DNA from: an uncultured Oscillospiraceae bacterium | Lineage (GTDB): Bacteria > Bacillota_A > Clostridia > Oscillospirales > Oscillospiraceae | Direction of reading: 5' to 3' | Assembly (NCBI GenBank): GCA_900770015.1 | Contig: CAAGIU010000431.1 | Location: 1 to 35,420, forward strand | Length of the DNA stretch: 35,420 nucleotides | In this document: positions 6,121 to 13,735 of the stretch, piece by piece | Position numbering within the stretch: the stretch's first letter is position 1 | How the letters are laid out: each line of letters opens with the position of its first letter | Notes under the pieces: generated by a model | The model's database searches: none | What the model saw: the letters and a program-made list of their open reading frames with translations, nothing else | Told to the model about the DNA's origin: nothing | Position numbers and translations under genes: made by a program

Positions 6121-7127
6121 ACGAAATGGAAATCAAGCGCACGCCGGAGGTGATCGGCGCGGAAATCCGCAGCCTGACCACCCAGGCCCGGAGCATTACC
6201 CTGTGGTACGGCATCGAAATCGGACGCCGGCTGACCGAGGCAAAGGAAATGGTGAACCATGGGGAATGGCTGCCGTTTCTGGAGCAGCAGACGGATTTTT
6301 CCCAGCCGACGGCGAGCCGCTTTATGCGCCTGTACAAGGAGTACGGAGCAGACCAGAACAGCCTGTTTGGGGCGGAATCAAAGTATGCAACGCTGAATAA
6401 TTTGAGCATTTCCAATGCTTTGCGGCTTCTGGCCATTCCGGAGGAGGAGCGGGAGAGCTTCGCCACGGAGAACGATCTGGAGAACAAAAGCGCCCGGGAG
6501 GTGGAGGCGCTGATCAAGGAGAAAACCGCCCTGGAACAGCAGCTGAAGGAAGCCAAGGAAGGCCAGGCGCTGGCTTTGGCGGAGGCCATGGCGGAGCGGG
6601 ACAGCAGCCAGGCAGAGCTGCACACCACGGCGGAGCAGCTGAAAAAGGCAAGGGAGCGCATCCGGCAGCTGGAGGAGCGGCCAACGGAGGTAGCCGTGGA
6701 GCGGGACGAGGAGGCCATACAGACGGCGGCGGCATCGGCCAGGCTGGAGGCAAAGCTTGAGGCGGAGAAAGCCGCAGACGCGGCCATTGCCGCGCTGAAC
6801 AGGGAACACGCGGAGCAGCTGCGGAAGGAAATGGACAAGGCCAAGGAGGCCATGGCGGAGCGGGACAAGCTGAAGGAGCAGATGGCCTCCGTGCCATCCG
6901 CGGAAGAGAAAGCAAAACTGGAGGAGGAAATCAAGGCGCTGCAGGCCAGGATCAGCATGGCGGCGCCGGAGGTGGCGGCCTTTCAGGCGGCCTTCCAGCG
7001 GGTGCAGCAGGAATTTAACCAGATGCTGGAGGCCATGGGAAAGGCGCCGGCGGAGAGCCGGGAGAAGCTGCGCCGGGCAGTAAACGCCATGGTGGACAGC
7101 TTTTGCCAGCGCGTGGAGAACATATAA
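6117..7127 (+). CDS. DUF3102 protein with long coiled coil
   Basis: This 336-residue protein has a DUF3102-type N-terminal domain (residues 5-115: WYGIEIGRRLTEAKEMVNHG then FSQPTASRFMRLYKEYG). DUF3102 has a ParB/KorB-like helical character and is presumed to bind DNA. Residues about 125-300 are an almost uninterrupted Glu/Lys/Ala/Leu-rich coiled coil, and the C-terminal 40 residues form a separate helical tail. The start overlaps the PcfJ stop (ATGA). A partition, replication-accessory or transcription role is possible. Its proximity to the hairpin/tRNA/Rep region leaves open that it binds there. Confidence 0.8.
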   Translation: MNEMEIKRTPEVIGAEIRSLTTQARSITLWYGIEIGRRLTEAKEMVNHGEWLPFLEQQTDFSQPTASRFMRLYKEYGADQNSLFGAESKYATLNNLSISNALRLLAIPEEERESFATENDLENKSAREVEALIKEKTALEQQLKEAKEGQALALAEAMAERDSSQAELHTTAEQLKKARERIRQLEERPTEVAVERDEEAIQTAAASARLEAKLEAEKAADAAIAALNREHAEQLRKEMDKAKEAMAERDKLKEQMASVPSAEEKAKLEEEIKALQARISMAAPEVAAFQAAFQRVQQEFNQMLEAMGKAPAESREKLRRAVNAMVDSFCQRVENI

Positions 7128-7134
7128 CAAGAAC

Positions 7135-7193
7135 GCCGCCCCGGCACCGGGGCGGCACAGCCTATGCTTTGATATGAGCCCCGGAGCCGGGGC
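7135..7193 (+). other. Two consecutive GC-rich hairpins before the tRNA
   Basis: The first hairpin pairs 7135-7144 with 7147-7156 (GCCGCCCCGG against CCGGGGCGGC). The second pairs 7178-7184 with 7187-7193 (GCCCCGG against CCGGGGC). Neither has a T-tract, so they are not typical terminators. GATATGAG occurs on both sides of the second hairpin (7171 and 7195). They may mark RNA processing around the tRNA or belong to an origin region. Confidence 0.65.
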
Positions 7194-7207
7194 CGATATG
7201 AGAGCAT

Positions 7208-7281
7208 AGCGGCGTAGCCAAATAGTAAGGCACGGGACTTTGACTCCCGCAGTGCAGGTTCGATCCCTGCCGCCGCTGCCA
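7208..7281 (+). tRNA. tRNA-Gln (anticodon UUG), CCA encoded
   Basis: A full cloverleaf is visible. The acceptor stem pairs AGCGGCG (7208-7214) with CGCCGCT (7271-7277), followed by discriminator G and encoded CCA (7279-7281). The D stem is GCC/GGC, and the D loop lacks the canonical GG pair. The anticodon stem is CGGGA/TCCCG with loop CTTTGAC, giving anticodon TTG at 7240-7242 for CAA codons. The T stem is GCAGG/CCTGC with loop TTCGATC. The variable loop is 4 bases. It is carried within the phage early operon between DUF3102 and Rep. Confidence 0.93.
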
Positions 7282-7312
7282 TTTGCACCTTATCAACTGA
7301 GCCCAGGCGAAA

Positions 7313-7342
7313 CAAGAAACGCGTGCGCGCACGCGTTTCTTG
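7313..7342. repeat. Perfect 30-bp palindrome upstream of Rep
   Basis: CAAGAAACGCGTGCG (7313-7327) is followed directly by its exact reverse complement (7328-7342), with no loop and no T-tract. It lies 51 bases before the Rep start and 31 bases after the tRNA. Such a structure can extrude as a cruciform. Position and symmetry make it a candidate double-strand origin or Rep-binding/nicking element, although a tRNA 3' processing or termination role is also possible. Confidence 0.7.
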
Positions 7343-7393
7343 CGGGACTTTTATAAGTCTAACATTACGACAATCTATAAACAGGAGACAGAA

Positions 7394-8173
7394 ATGAGGA
7401 AGCTGATGGAGTACCACATCATTTCCGGCAGAGTGGTGGAAACCAGACGGAGCTATTTGCCATGCCGGGGGGAACCGAAAAAACAGAGAGGGACCCGCCG
7501 GGCAGGGGCAAGCTCCGAGAAAAAAATCAACCTGAATGAGAGACAGGAAAAGCAGCGGCTGGCCAGAATCCTGAATACAAACTTTGAAGAAGGAGGTTAC
7601 ATGATCACGCTGAAGTATTCCGGGGCGCGCCTGCCGGAGAGCTATGACGCGGCCAGAGAGGAAGGAGAAAAGCTGATGCGGAAGATGCGCCTGCTCTGCA
7701 AAAAGGAGGGAGTGGAGCTGCGGCGGGTGCTGGTGACAGCCAACTGGAGCCCAAAGCGGAACGGGGCTGCCAGGTTCCACCATCATGTTGTGATCAACAG
7801 GATCCCGCTGTCGATCCTGGAAAGACTGTGGCCCGACGGAGAGATGTATATCGAGACACTACGGGCGGGAGACCTGTCACACCTGGCGGCGTACCTCTGC
7901 GATAATGTGCGCCTGGAGGAAAAGGGGCGAAAAAAATGGAGCCCCAGCAGAAACCTGCAAAAACCGATTTTCACTGAGCCAACACCGGTGCAGCAGGTGG
8001 ACGGAATCCAGGCGCCGGAGGGGGCAGAGGAAATCTCACAAACACCGACCTACAACGAGGACGGCCGGCAGGTGGGATGCTATATGCGCTGCACGCTGCC
8101 GGCGAGGCCGGAGATTCGGGGGAACCGGATCTACCTGAAAAAAGCAAAACGAGGAGGACACAAACGTGAGTAA
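7394..8173 (+). CDS. HUH-type replication initiator (Rep, ORF2/G2P-like)
   Basis: This 259-residue protein starts at ATG 7394 behind ACAGGAGACAG. A longer frame from TTG 7340 begins inside the palindrome and is unlikely. Motif 1 is YMITLKYSG (about 69-77). The HUH histidines lie in ARFHHHVVIN (about 126-135). The candidate nicking tyrosine is in LSHLAAYLCDN (Y167), followed by KKWSPSRNL, which is typical of phage-encoded rolling-circle Rep proteins of the ORF2/G2P type. It would nick one strand and remain joined through tyrosine to start replication. No helicase, primase or polymerase gene lies in the window, so this is probably the main replication gene. Family membership is from motif recognition only. 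Confidence 0.8.
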   Translation: MRKLMEYHIISGRVVETRRSYLPCRGEPKKQRGTRRAGASSEKKINLNERQEKQRLARILNTNFEEGGYMITLKYSGARLPESYDAAREEGEKLMRKMRLLCKKEGVELRRVLVTANWSPKRNGAARFHHHVVINRIPLSILERLWPDGEMYIETLRAGDLSHLAAYLCDNVRLEEKGRKKWSPSRNLQKPIFTEPTPVQQVDGIQAPEGAEEISQTPTYNEDGRQVGCYMRCTLPARPEIRGNRIYLKKAKRGGHKRE

Positions 8174-8393
8174 AACAACAACGAGCATCACCTGCTGCGC
8201 GGGGTGCGCGCAAAAGCTGGAGCGAATCTATGACATTGTGGAGCGGGATGAGGAGGCACTGGCCGGGACCTGCAGCCTGTGTCTGAATTTCTACCAGCTG
8301 GCAAAGTATGATATCCGGCGCCGGAAGCGGCAGTACCGGGTGCGAAGCGGCGGCGGAGAGCGGGCCAGAGCGGGAGGGAGAAGCAATGGGTAA
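8166..8393 (+). CDS. Small zinc-ribbon protein (75 aa)
   Basis: The GTG start at 8166 overlaps the Rep stop and follows GAGGAGGACAC. Residues 10-40 carry TCCAGCAQKL and CSLCLNFYQL, a four-cysteine zinc-ribbon pattern. The C-terminus is Arg/Gly-rich and basic. It may assist Rep or bind nucleic acid; that is inferred only from its position and charge. Confidence 0.65.
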   Translation: MSKTTTSITCCAGCAQKLERIYDIVERDEEALAGTCSLCLNFYQLAKYDIRRRKRQYRVRSGGGERARAGGRSNG

Positions 8394-8997
8394 AATACGG
8401 GAGACGGCGGAATTTATCCGCTACGCGGTAGACCCGCGGAAAGCAAAGGCAGCCGTGCTGGCCACAGAGCTGGTGATAACCACGATGATCGTGGGATGCC
8501 GGAGCCAACTTGTAAGAGATACTTACCGGTTTGAGGCAGAGCTAGAGGCCCTGCGGGCAGCCCACAGCGCAGAGATACAGCAGATTACAGAGCGGGCAGA
8601 GAATGGAATCTATGCCACCCAGTATCTGGCCAGCCGGTATGAGAGCGACGCCTGGGCGCTGGGGCAGTGGCTTGATTGCCTGGACGCCCGGTACGCGCTG
8701 AGCCAGGAGGCCAAGGCGCTGGCCTGCTGGGTGGTCATCAACCGGGTGGAATCCTCGGAGTACCCGGACGACCTGGAAAGTGTGCTCTGGCAGGAGGGGC
8801 AGTTTTGCGAGTTCTCGGACGCGGAACCGCCCACGGAGGGAAATTTCACCATCGCCACCAACCAGCTGAGCCGGTTTTACAATGGCGATATTCGGCCGGT
8901 GCCGTCCACGGCGGTGTTTATCACCGTAAGCGACGAGGGCGTGGTGCTCCGGGACAGCTGGGAAGAGACGGCCAAGACCCAGCATTGGAGGGCGTGA
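8386..8997 (+). CDS. Lipoprotein-like, SleB/cell-wall-hydrolase-like protein
   Basis: This 203-residue protein starts at ATG 8386 behind GGGAGGGAG. An N-terminal hydrophobic segment ends in a lipobox-like IVGC (about residues 34-37), suggesting membrane anchoring. A short coiled coil follows, and residues about 90-200 resemble a SleB/hydrolase_2-like fold (AKALACWVVINRVESSEYPD, VLWQEGQF, SRFYNGD). Aligning on the INRV motif, the catalytic Glu region (usually EARGE) is not conserved, so it may be inactive or only distantly related. Its place in the early operon rather than the lysis cassette is unusual; an exclusion or envelope-modifying role is possible. Confidence 0.6.
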   Translation: MGKIRETAEFIRYAVDPRKAKAAVLATELVITTMIVGCRSQLVRDTYRFEAELEALRAAHSAEIQQITERAENGIYATQYLASRYESDAWALGQWLDCLDARYALSQEAKALACWVVINRVESSEYPDDLESVLWQEGQFCEFSDAEPPTEGNFTIATNQLSRFYNGDIRPVPSTAVFITVSDEGVVLRDSWEETAKTQHWRA

Positions 8998-8999
8998 GA

Positions 9000-9452
9000 A
9001 TGCCTGATTGCGAGAACTGTAATGAGAGATGCCCGCAAGCGGAAATGGCGCATGAAATAGCTCTGGGAAGAATGTACGCCACAAATGAGCTTGTGAAGCT
9101 GGTAAAGAAAATTGAAAGCGGACAGCTTGTGGAAGTTGGAAACTGTGATGGCTGTATGTATGCTAACCGAAAACGTCCGCAGAAATGCTCATGCTGTCGC
9201 AGAAACAGGTATCTAAAAGACTGCTATGCTGTTCGAAATACAGATCAGAACGCAATAATGGACGAGGTTTGTATGATGCTGATTAAAGCGCCAACTGTTG
9301 ACGCTGTGGAGGTCATCCGCTGCAAGGACTGCATTGGGCAAAGCACATGGTTAAAGGACGCGGAGACAGGATGCGATATATGCGGCATGAGCGGGATGTA
9401 CCCGAAGGGGGAGTTTGATTTCTGCTCCTACGGAGATCGGAGAAAACCATGA
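9000..9452 (+). CDS. Cys-rich hypothetical protein with multiple zinc-knuckle-like motifs
   Basis: This 150-residue protein starts at ATG 9000 behind GGAGGGCGTGAG. It carries repeated Cys pairs: DCENCNERCPQAE at the start, NCDGCMYANR, KCSCCRRNRY, then APTVDAVEVIRCKDC and GCDICGMSG near the end. The APTVDAVEVIRCKDC segment is a familiar element of small clostridial phage proteins. Likely a metal-binding protein of unknown role. A patch around 9050-9290 is less GC-rich than its neighbours, hinting at a different origin for the N-terminal half. Confidence 0.7.
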   Translation: MPDCENCNERCPQAEMAHEIALGRMYATNELVKLVKKIESGQLVEVGNCDGCMYANRKRPQKCSCCRRNRYLKDCYAVRNTDQNAIMDEVCMMLIKAPTVDAVEVIRCKDCIGQSTWLKDAETGCDICGMSGMYPKGEFDFCSYGDRRKP

Positions 9453-9733
9453 TCATCACCGTAACGGAACACACAGAGCTGGTAGACCTGGAGATTGAGG
9501 GCCACGGGAAGGCTGAGAAGATCACGTGGCCGGAGGCAATGGAACTGCTGGACAGGGCATACACAGAAGAGATCGCCGGGACGGCTGCGCTGATCGACAC
9601 CTACATCAAAACGGCGCAGGCCGGCATTGTACAAACAGCCAACGCGCTGGACGGCCTGAAGGAACTGAGACGGAGCCTGGAAGAGAGACACCTGATCCGG
9701 AAGCCGGAGGGAGGGGAGCATGGAAACAATTAG
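9449..9733 (+). CDS. Hypothetical protein (94 aa)
   Basis: The ATG overlaps the previous stop (ATGA). The first 25 residues look like beta strands (MIITVTEHTELVDLEIEG), and the rest is helical (WPEAMELLDRAYTEEIAG, ALDGLKELRRSLEERHLIRK). No family is recognised. The coupled start and operon position support it as a gene. Confidence 0.65.
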   Translation: MIITVTEHTELVDLEIEGHGKAEKITWPEAMELLDRAYTEEIAGTAALIDTYIKTAQAGIVQTANALDGLKELRRSLEERHLIRKPEGGEHGNN

Positions 9734-9911
9734 CGTATGCAAGGACTGCAAGGAACGGAAGCCGGCCTGCTGGGGCAGCTGCCAGCGGTACATAGAGGCG
9801 AAGGAAGCGATGCTGGAACGGCAGCGGGCCGTGAAAAAGCAGCTGTATGATGGGGCAAGGATGAACGCGGTACAGTATAACGGGCTGCGAAAAGCCAGGA
9901 AACGGAGGTGA
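9720..9911 (+). CDS. Small Cys/basic hypothetical protein (63 aa)
   Basis: The ATG at 9720 sits inside the end of the preceding gene, with GGAGGGGAG immediately upstream. Residues 7-21 hold CKDCKERKPACWGSC, a four-cysteine knuckle; the remainder is a basic helix (EAKEAMLERQRAVKKQLYDG) with an Arg/Lys-rich end. Such short proteins often precede the late-transcription activator in Firmicute phages. Function unknown. Confidence 0.65.
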   Translation: METISVCKDCKERKPACWGSCQRYIEAKEAMLERQRAVKKQLYDGARMNAVQYNGLRKARKRR

Positions 9912-9915
9912 TAGA

Positions 9916-10419
9916 TTGGCAGAACTGACACAAGGGGCGGCGCCGATGACCAGGGAAGAAAAAAAGAAATGGCTTATGCGGGTGACAAGGATCAACGAAG
10001 AGATCAGAGAACTGGAGGAGATGCGAAAAACAAGCATGGAACGGGCAACCGCCATCACGGCGTCCTACTCCAAGGCGGCGGCCGGGGGCGGCGCAGATCC
10101 GCACAAGTTCGAGCCGGTAGCCATGGCAGGGGAAATCATCGACAAGCGCATCCGCGATCTGCAAACAGCGGTGGCGGAGGAGGTGATGGTAATAGGCAAC
10201 ATGCAGAAAACAACCAACATGAGCGATAAACGGAGAATCCTGCTCCTGCGGTACCTCAGCGGGATGGAGTGGGACGAGATCGCAAAGAGAATCCATTACA
10301 GCGAGCGGCACGCAAAGAGGATGATGGATGACGCCATCGATCATCTGATTATCCCGATGAAAACGGTGGAAAGGGAGCAGGAAAGAACGGAAGAACAAAC
10401 ATGTCATGGAATGTCATAA
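9916..10419 (+). CDS. ArpU/RinA-like late transcription activator
   Basis: This 167-residue protein has a TTG start at 9916 behind GGAGGTGATAG. The N-terminal half is helical, and a sigma-region-4-like HTH lies around residues 105-150: DKRRILLLRYLSGMEWDEIA then HYSERHAKRMMDDAIDHL. ArpU/RinA/DUF1492-type proteins switch on late packaging and structural operons from just upstream of the terminase genes, exactly this position. Two phased ATGTCAT boxes and an extended -10 overlap or follow its 3' end (10401-10435) and are its probable target. The exact subfamily is uncertain. Confidence 0.75.
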   Translation: MAELTQGAAPMTREEKKKWLMRVTRINEEIRELEEMRKTSMERATAITASYSKAAAGGGADPHKFEPVAMAGEIIDKRIRDLQTAVAEEVMVIGNMQKTTNMSDKRRILLLRYLSGMEWDEIAKRIHYSERHAKRMMDDAIDHLIIPMKTVEREQERTEEQTCHGMS

Positions 10420-10435
10420 AAATCTATGCTACAGT
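10401..10435 (+). promoter_or_regulatory. Candidate activator-dependent late promoter
   Basis: ATGTCAT occurs at 10401-10407 and 10411-10417, exactly 10 bp apart and so on the same helix face. An extended -10 element, TGC-TACAGT, lies at 10427-10435, and the second box overlaps where a -35 would be. No good -35 hexamer is present, which fits activation by the adjacent ArpU/RinA-like protein. Predicted initiation is near 10442, immediately before the terminator-like hairpin. Confidence 0.6.
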
Positions 10436-10443
10436 GTAAGCAG

Positions 10444-10478
10444 AAAAACCCGGACAGGTGCAGAACGTCCGGGTTTTT
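10444..10478. terminator. Bidirectional rho-independent terminator between early and late genes
   Basis: AAAAACCCGGAC (10444-10455) pairs perfectly with GTCCGGGTTTTT (10467-10478) across an 11-base loop. The stem has A/T tails on both sides, so it can work in either direction. It separates the early operon from the packaging genes. Confidence 0.9.
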
Positions 10479-10505
10479 CCACATTCTGAACCGGGAGGCG
10501 GCAGC

Positions 10506-10748
10506 ATGAGCATGACAAAGACGGCACGAAAGCTGGAGATGGCCCTGAATCTGCGGGGCGAACCGGTGGTGCTGGAAGAGAAACGCTTCTGGAGTGTGGA
10601 ATGCAAACGGATTATGACCTGTTACAAGGTGCTGCGCTGTGAGCCTGGACGGAAAAAGGAAGTTCTGTTGAAGACCTGGAAGATTCGGGAGGCCACGATG
10701 CTGCTGGCAAATCTGTATCTCCACCCGGAGGTGGGCGCCGGTGGCTGA
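10506..10748 (+). CDS. Hypothetical protein preceding terminase (80 aa)
   Basis: The ATG at 10506 follows GGGAGGCGGCAG; a longer frame would start inside the terminator. The 80-residue product (MSMTKTARKLEMALNLRGEP) is compact and mixed alpha/beta, with a basic middle (CKRIMTCYKVLRCEPGRKKE). It overlaps the small terminase start by eight bases. Short genes of this type often sit here in clostridial phages. Function unknown. Confidence 0.7.
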   Translation: MSMTKTARKLEMALNLRGEPVVLEEKRFWSVECKRIMTCYKVLRCEPGRKKEVLLKTWKIREATMLLANLYLHPEVGAGG

Positions 10749-11142
10749 GCTGCGGGGAAAACAGAAAAAATTTGCTGACGAGTACCTGCTAAGCTGGAAC
10801 GCTACAGACGCTGCCAGAAAAGCGGGCTACAGCGAGGACAGCGCCGCCAGCATCGGCAGCGAAAACCTGAGAAAACCACATATTGCGGCGTACATTCGCG
10901 CCCGTGCGCAGGCGCGCGACGCCGTAACCGTGGCAGCGGAGGAGGAGCTGATGGCATTCCTTAGCTCCGTTGTACGGGGGAACGTGATGGATCAGTTTGG
11001 GCTGGAGCCCACATTGGCTGACCGGCTGCGGGCAGCGGAAAACCTAATGAAGCGATACTACGTAGGCGATGATAAAGAAGCGAGTGCTATAAACAAGCTG
11101 GACAAGCTGCTGGAAGGAATCGGCAATGCAGCTCAGCGATAA
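10741..11142 (+). CDS. Terminase small subunit
   Basis: This 133-residue protein has a GTG start at 10741 behind GGAGGTGGGCG. The N-terminal DNA-binding region is typical of the Terminase_2 family: GKQKKFADEYLLSWNATDAA, RKAGYSEDSAASIGSENL. The central helices probably mediate oligomerisation. It recognises the packaging site and recruits the large subunit, whose gene overlaps this one by 17 bases. Length is slightly short for the family. Confidence 0.92.
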   Translation: MAELRGKQKKFADEYLLSWNATDAARKAGYSEDSAASIGSENLRKPHIAAYIRARAQARDAVTVAAEEELMAFLSSVVRGNVMDQFGLEPTLADRLRAAENLMKRYYVGDDKEASAINKLDKLLEGIGNAAQR

Positions 11143-12316
11143 ACAAAAAGCGTTCTGGAATGAGCCATACCACCGCTGGAACATCAAGCACGGCGCCACG
11201 CGATCCGGAAAAACCTACATGGACTATTTCGTGATCCCGCGAAGCATCCGGGAGCGAGTGGGGAAGCCGGGAAGCATTGTGCTGCTGGGAAACACAAAGG
11301 GCACTTTGCAGCGGAACGTGATTGAGCCGATGCAGGACATCTACGGGACGGAGTTGGTCTCCAGCATCAAGAGCGATAACACCGCCCGCCTGTTCGGGGA
11401 GCGGGTACACTGCCTGGGAGCGGACAACGTGAAGCACGTGGACCGGCTGCGAGGCATGAGCATCAAATACTGCTACGGTGACGAGGTGGCCACATGGAAC
11501 AAGGGCGTATTTGATATGCTCAAAAGCCGCCTGGACCGTGAATACAGCCGGTTTGACGGAACCTGCAACCCGCAGGGGCCTGACCACTGGTTCAAGAAGT
11601 TCATTGACAGCGACGCTGATATTTTTCAACAGCAGTATTCGCTGTATGATAATCCATTCCTGCCGCGGGTCGTTTTGGAGAGCCTGGAGCGGGAGCACAA
11701 GGGCATTTTTTTCGATAGGTACATTCTGGGAAAATGGGTGGCTGCTGAGGGCCTGGTATATCCCATGTTCGGCCAACAGTGCATAGCAAAGACGGAGCCG
11801 AGAGAATACACAAAGTTTGCGATCTCCATGGACTACGGCATCCAGAATGCAACAGCAATGATCCTATGGGGTCTGAGCGGGAATGTGTGGTACGCAGTAA
11901 AAGAGTTTTACCATTCCGGCCGGGAAACCAACAGACAGAAAACAGACCAACAATACTACGAGGATCTGCTGGCGCTGGCCGGGGACCTCCCGATCTACCG
12001 GGTCATCATCGACCCGTCCGCCGCATCCTTCCTGGCGCTGATAGAGCAAAAGCGGCAGTTTCGGGTATGGGACGCGGACAACAGCGTGATTGAGGGCATC
12101 CAGCACACGGCGCAGTGCCTGGCCGATGGGCGAATCAAGATCAACGACTGCTGCACACGGACGATACAGGAATTCGGCGTCTACGCCTGGGAGGAAAACA
12201 GCGCGGAGGACAGGCCGATGAAGGTCAACGACCACGCCATGGACGCGGTCCGTTATTTTGTGCAGACCATGCAGATATACAGAGAGCGGCGGGCCAGCGG
12301 GATCATTTATTTCTGA
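11126..12316 (+). CDS. Terminase large subunit (PBSX/Terminase_3 type)
   Basis: This 396-residue packaging motor has Walker A at residues 23-30 (GATRSGKT) and Walker B ending in DE at 119-120 (YCYGDE). A C-terminal RNase H-like nuclease begins near residue 230 (ISMDYGIQNATAMILWG) and has a later Asp in IDPSAASF and NDHAMDAVRYF. It pumps DNA into the prohead through the portal encoded next, and cuts the concatemer. The arrangement small terminase, large terminase, portal and MuF is that of SPP1/PBSX/A118-like phages. Confidence 0.96.
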   Translation: MQLSDKQKAFWNEPYHRWNIKHGATRSGKTYMDYFVIPRSIRERVGKPGSIVLLGNTKGTLQRNVIEPMQDIYGTELVSSIKSDNTARLFGERVHCLGADNVKHVDRLRGMSIKYCYGDEVATWNKGVFDMLKSRLDREYSRFDGTCNPQGPDHWFKKFIDSDADIFQQQYSLYDNPFLPRVVLESLEREHKGIFFDRYILGKWVAAEGLVYPMFGQQCIAKTEPREYTKFAISMDYGIQNATAMILWGLSGNVWYAVKEFYHSGRETNRQKTDQQYYEDLLALAGDLPIYRVIIDPSAASFLALIEQKRQFRVWDADNSVIEGIQHTAQCLADGRIKINDCCTRTIQEFGVYAWEENSAEDRPMKVNDHAMDAVRYFVQTMQIYRERRASGIIYF

Positions 12317-12349
12317 TTTTCGAAGCCGGCCGCCAGAGGGGAGAAAAGG

Positions 12350-13735
12350 ATGTACGTATACCAGGACCTGGAAAAACTGGGAGAAGACGAAAAAAAGAGG
12401 ATGGCATTTGTGCAGAGCGTGGTAAACCAGCACAAAAGCAGCCGGAGGTATAAAGAGGCGCAGGCCGCGGAGGAATACTACGCAAACCGAAACCCGACAA
12501 TCCTGAAATACCAGAAGCTGCTGCGCAATGCCCTGGGCCAGCTGGAACCGGACATCTGGAGCGCGAACTATAAGCTGACCCACGGCATTTTCCGAAAATT
12601 TGTATTGCAGCAGACCCAATATGTACTCTCCAACGGCGTGAGCTTCCAGAAAGAAAAAACCAAGAAAACGCTGGGAAAGACCTTTGATTTTGAGCTGCAG
12701 CACCTGACAAAAAAAGCAATGGTGGATGGCGTTTCCTTCGGATTCTGGAATTATGACCACCTGGAGGTGTTTTCCTTTGTGGAAACGGACATGGAGCCGG
12801 GGTTTGCCCCGATCTGCGACGGAGAAACCGGCGCACTGCGTGCAGGCGTGCGGCACTGGACGATCGGAGACGGGACAGAGAGCGGGAGACGAACCGAGCG
12901 TAGGACATTGTATGAGCCGGACGGATATACCGAATACATAAAGCGGCATGATGAGGATATGCAGGTCCTGCGGGAGAAAAAACCATACACAGAAAACGTA
13001 AGGACAGACGGAATTGGAACTGTGGAAATTTCCGCCGGCGAAAGCTACAGCGGGTTTCCGATCATCCAAATGTACGCAAACGACCTGCATCAATCGGAGA
13101 TTGTTGGCATCCGTTCCTCCATCGACTGCTATGATTTCATCAAGAGCGGGATGGCAAACAACATCGATGAAACGTCGGTGTTTTACTGGACGCTGGAAGG
13201 CACCGGCGGCATGGGTGACGCCGACCTGGCGGAATTTGTAAAACGCATGAAAGAGCTGAAAGCGGTGGTGTTGCAACGAGGAACGAAGGCGGAGAGCCAC
13301 ACGCTGAGCATCCCGGTGGAGGCCAACAAGCTGATGCTGGACTACCTGAAAAACGACATGTACGAGGATTTTATGCTGATGAATCCAGCGCAGATCCTGA
13401 GCGGGAACATGACAGCAACAGCGATCCGCATGGCCTACCAGCCGCAGGATGATAAATGCGGCGATTTTGAATTTTATATCCGTGATTTCATCGGGAAGCT
13501 GCTGGCGCTGATCGGAATTGATGATGAACCAAGCATTCGATGGAACCGAATCGCAAACCAGACGGAGGAGACACAGATGGTGCTGATGGCGGCCCAGTAT
13601 CTGGACGAGGAAACACTGCTGAACAAGCTGCCATGGATGACGCCGGAAGAAGTGAGAGCCGTTTTGGATCGACGGTCTGCGGAGGAAATGGCGCCGGTTG
13701 TGATAGACAATAATCCTGATGAGGTATTTCCCTAA
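12350..13735 (+). CDS. Portal protein (SPP1 gp6-like)
   Basis: This 461-residue protein forms the dodecameric DNA entry ring at one capsid vertex. Recognisable features are the N-terminal helices with YKEAQAAEEYYANRNP, the core NYKLTHGIFRKFVLQQTQYV and VDGVSFGFWNYD, the long helix region with IRSSIDCYDFIKSGMANNID, and the C-terminal IDNNPDEVFP. Length and order fit SPP1 gp6-like portals. The ribosome site is GGGGAGAAAAGG. The stop overlaps the next ATG (TAATG). Confidence 0.93.
   Translation: MYVYQDLEKLGEDEKKRMAFVQSVVNQHKSSRRYKEAQAAEEYYANRNPTILKYQKLLRNALGQLEPDIWSANYKLTHGIFRKFVLQQTQYVLSNGVSFQKEKTKKTLGKTFDFELQHLTKKAMVDGVSFGFWNYDHLEVFSFVETDMEPGFAPICDGETGALRAGVRHWTIGDGTESGRRTERRTLYEPDGYTEYIKRHDEDMQVLREKKPYTENVRTDGIGTVEISAGESYSGFPIIQMYANDLHQSEIVGIRSSIDCYDFIKSGMANNIDETSVFYWTLEGTGGMGDADLAEFVKRMKELKAVVLQRGTKAESHTLSIPVEANKLMLDYLKNDMYEDFMLMNPAQILSGNMTATAIRMAYQPQDDKCGDFEFYIRDFIGKLLALIGIDDEPSIRWNRIANQTEETQMVLMAAQYLDEETLLNKLPWMTPEEVRAVLDRRSAEEMAPVVIDNNPDEVFP

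Noticed and set aside
5900..6958. Minus-strand Ser/Ala-rich frame opposite DUF3102
   Set aside because: Its Ser/Ala/Arg-rich composition is exactly what the coiled-coil codons give in reverse; no ribosome site.
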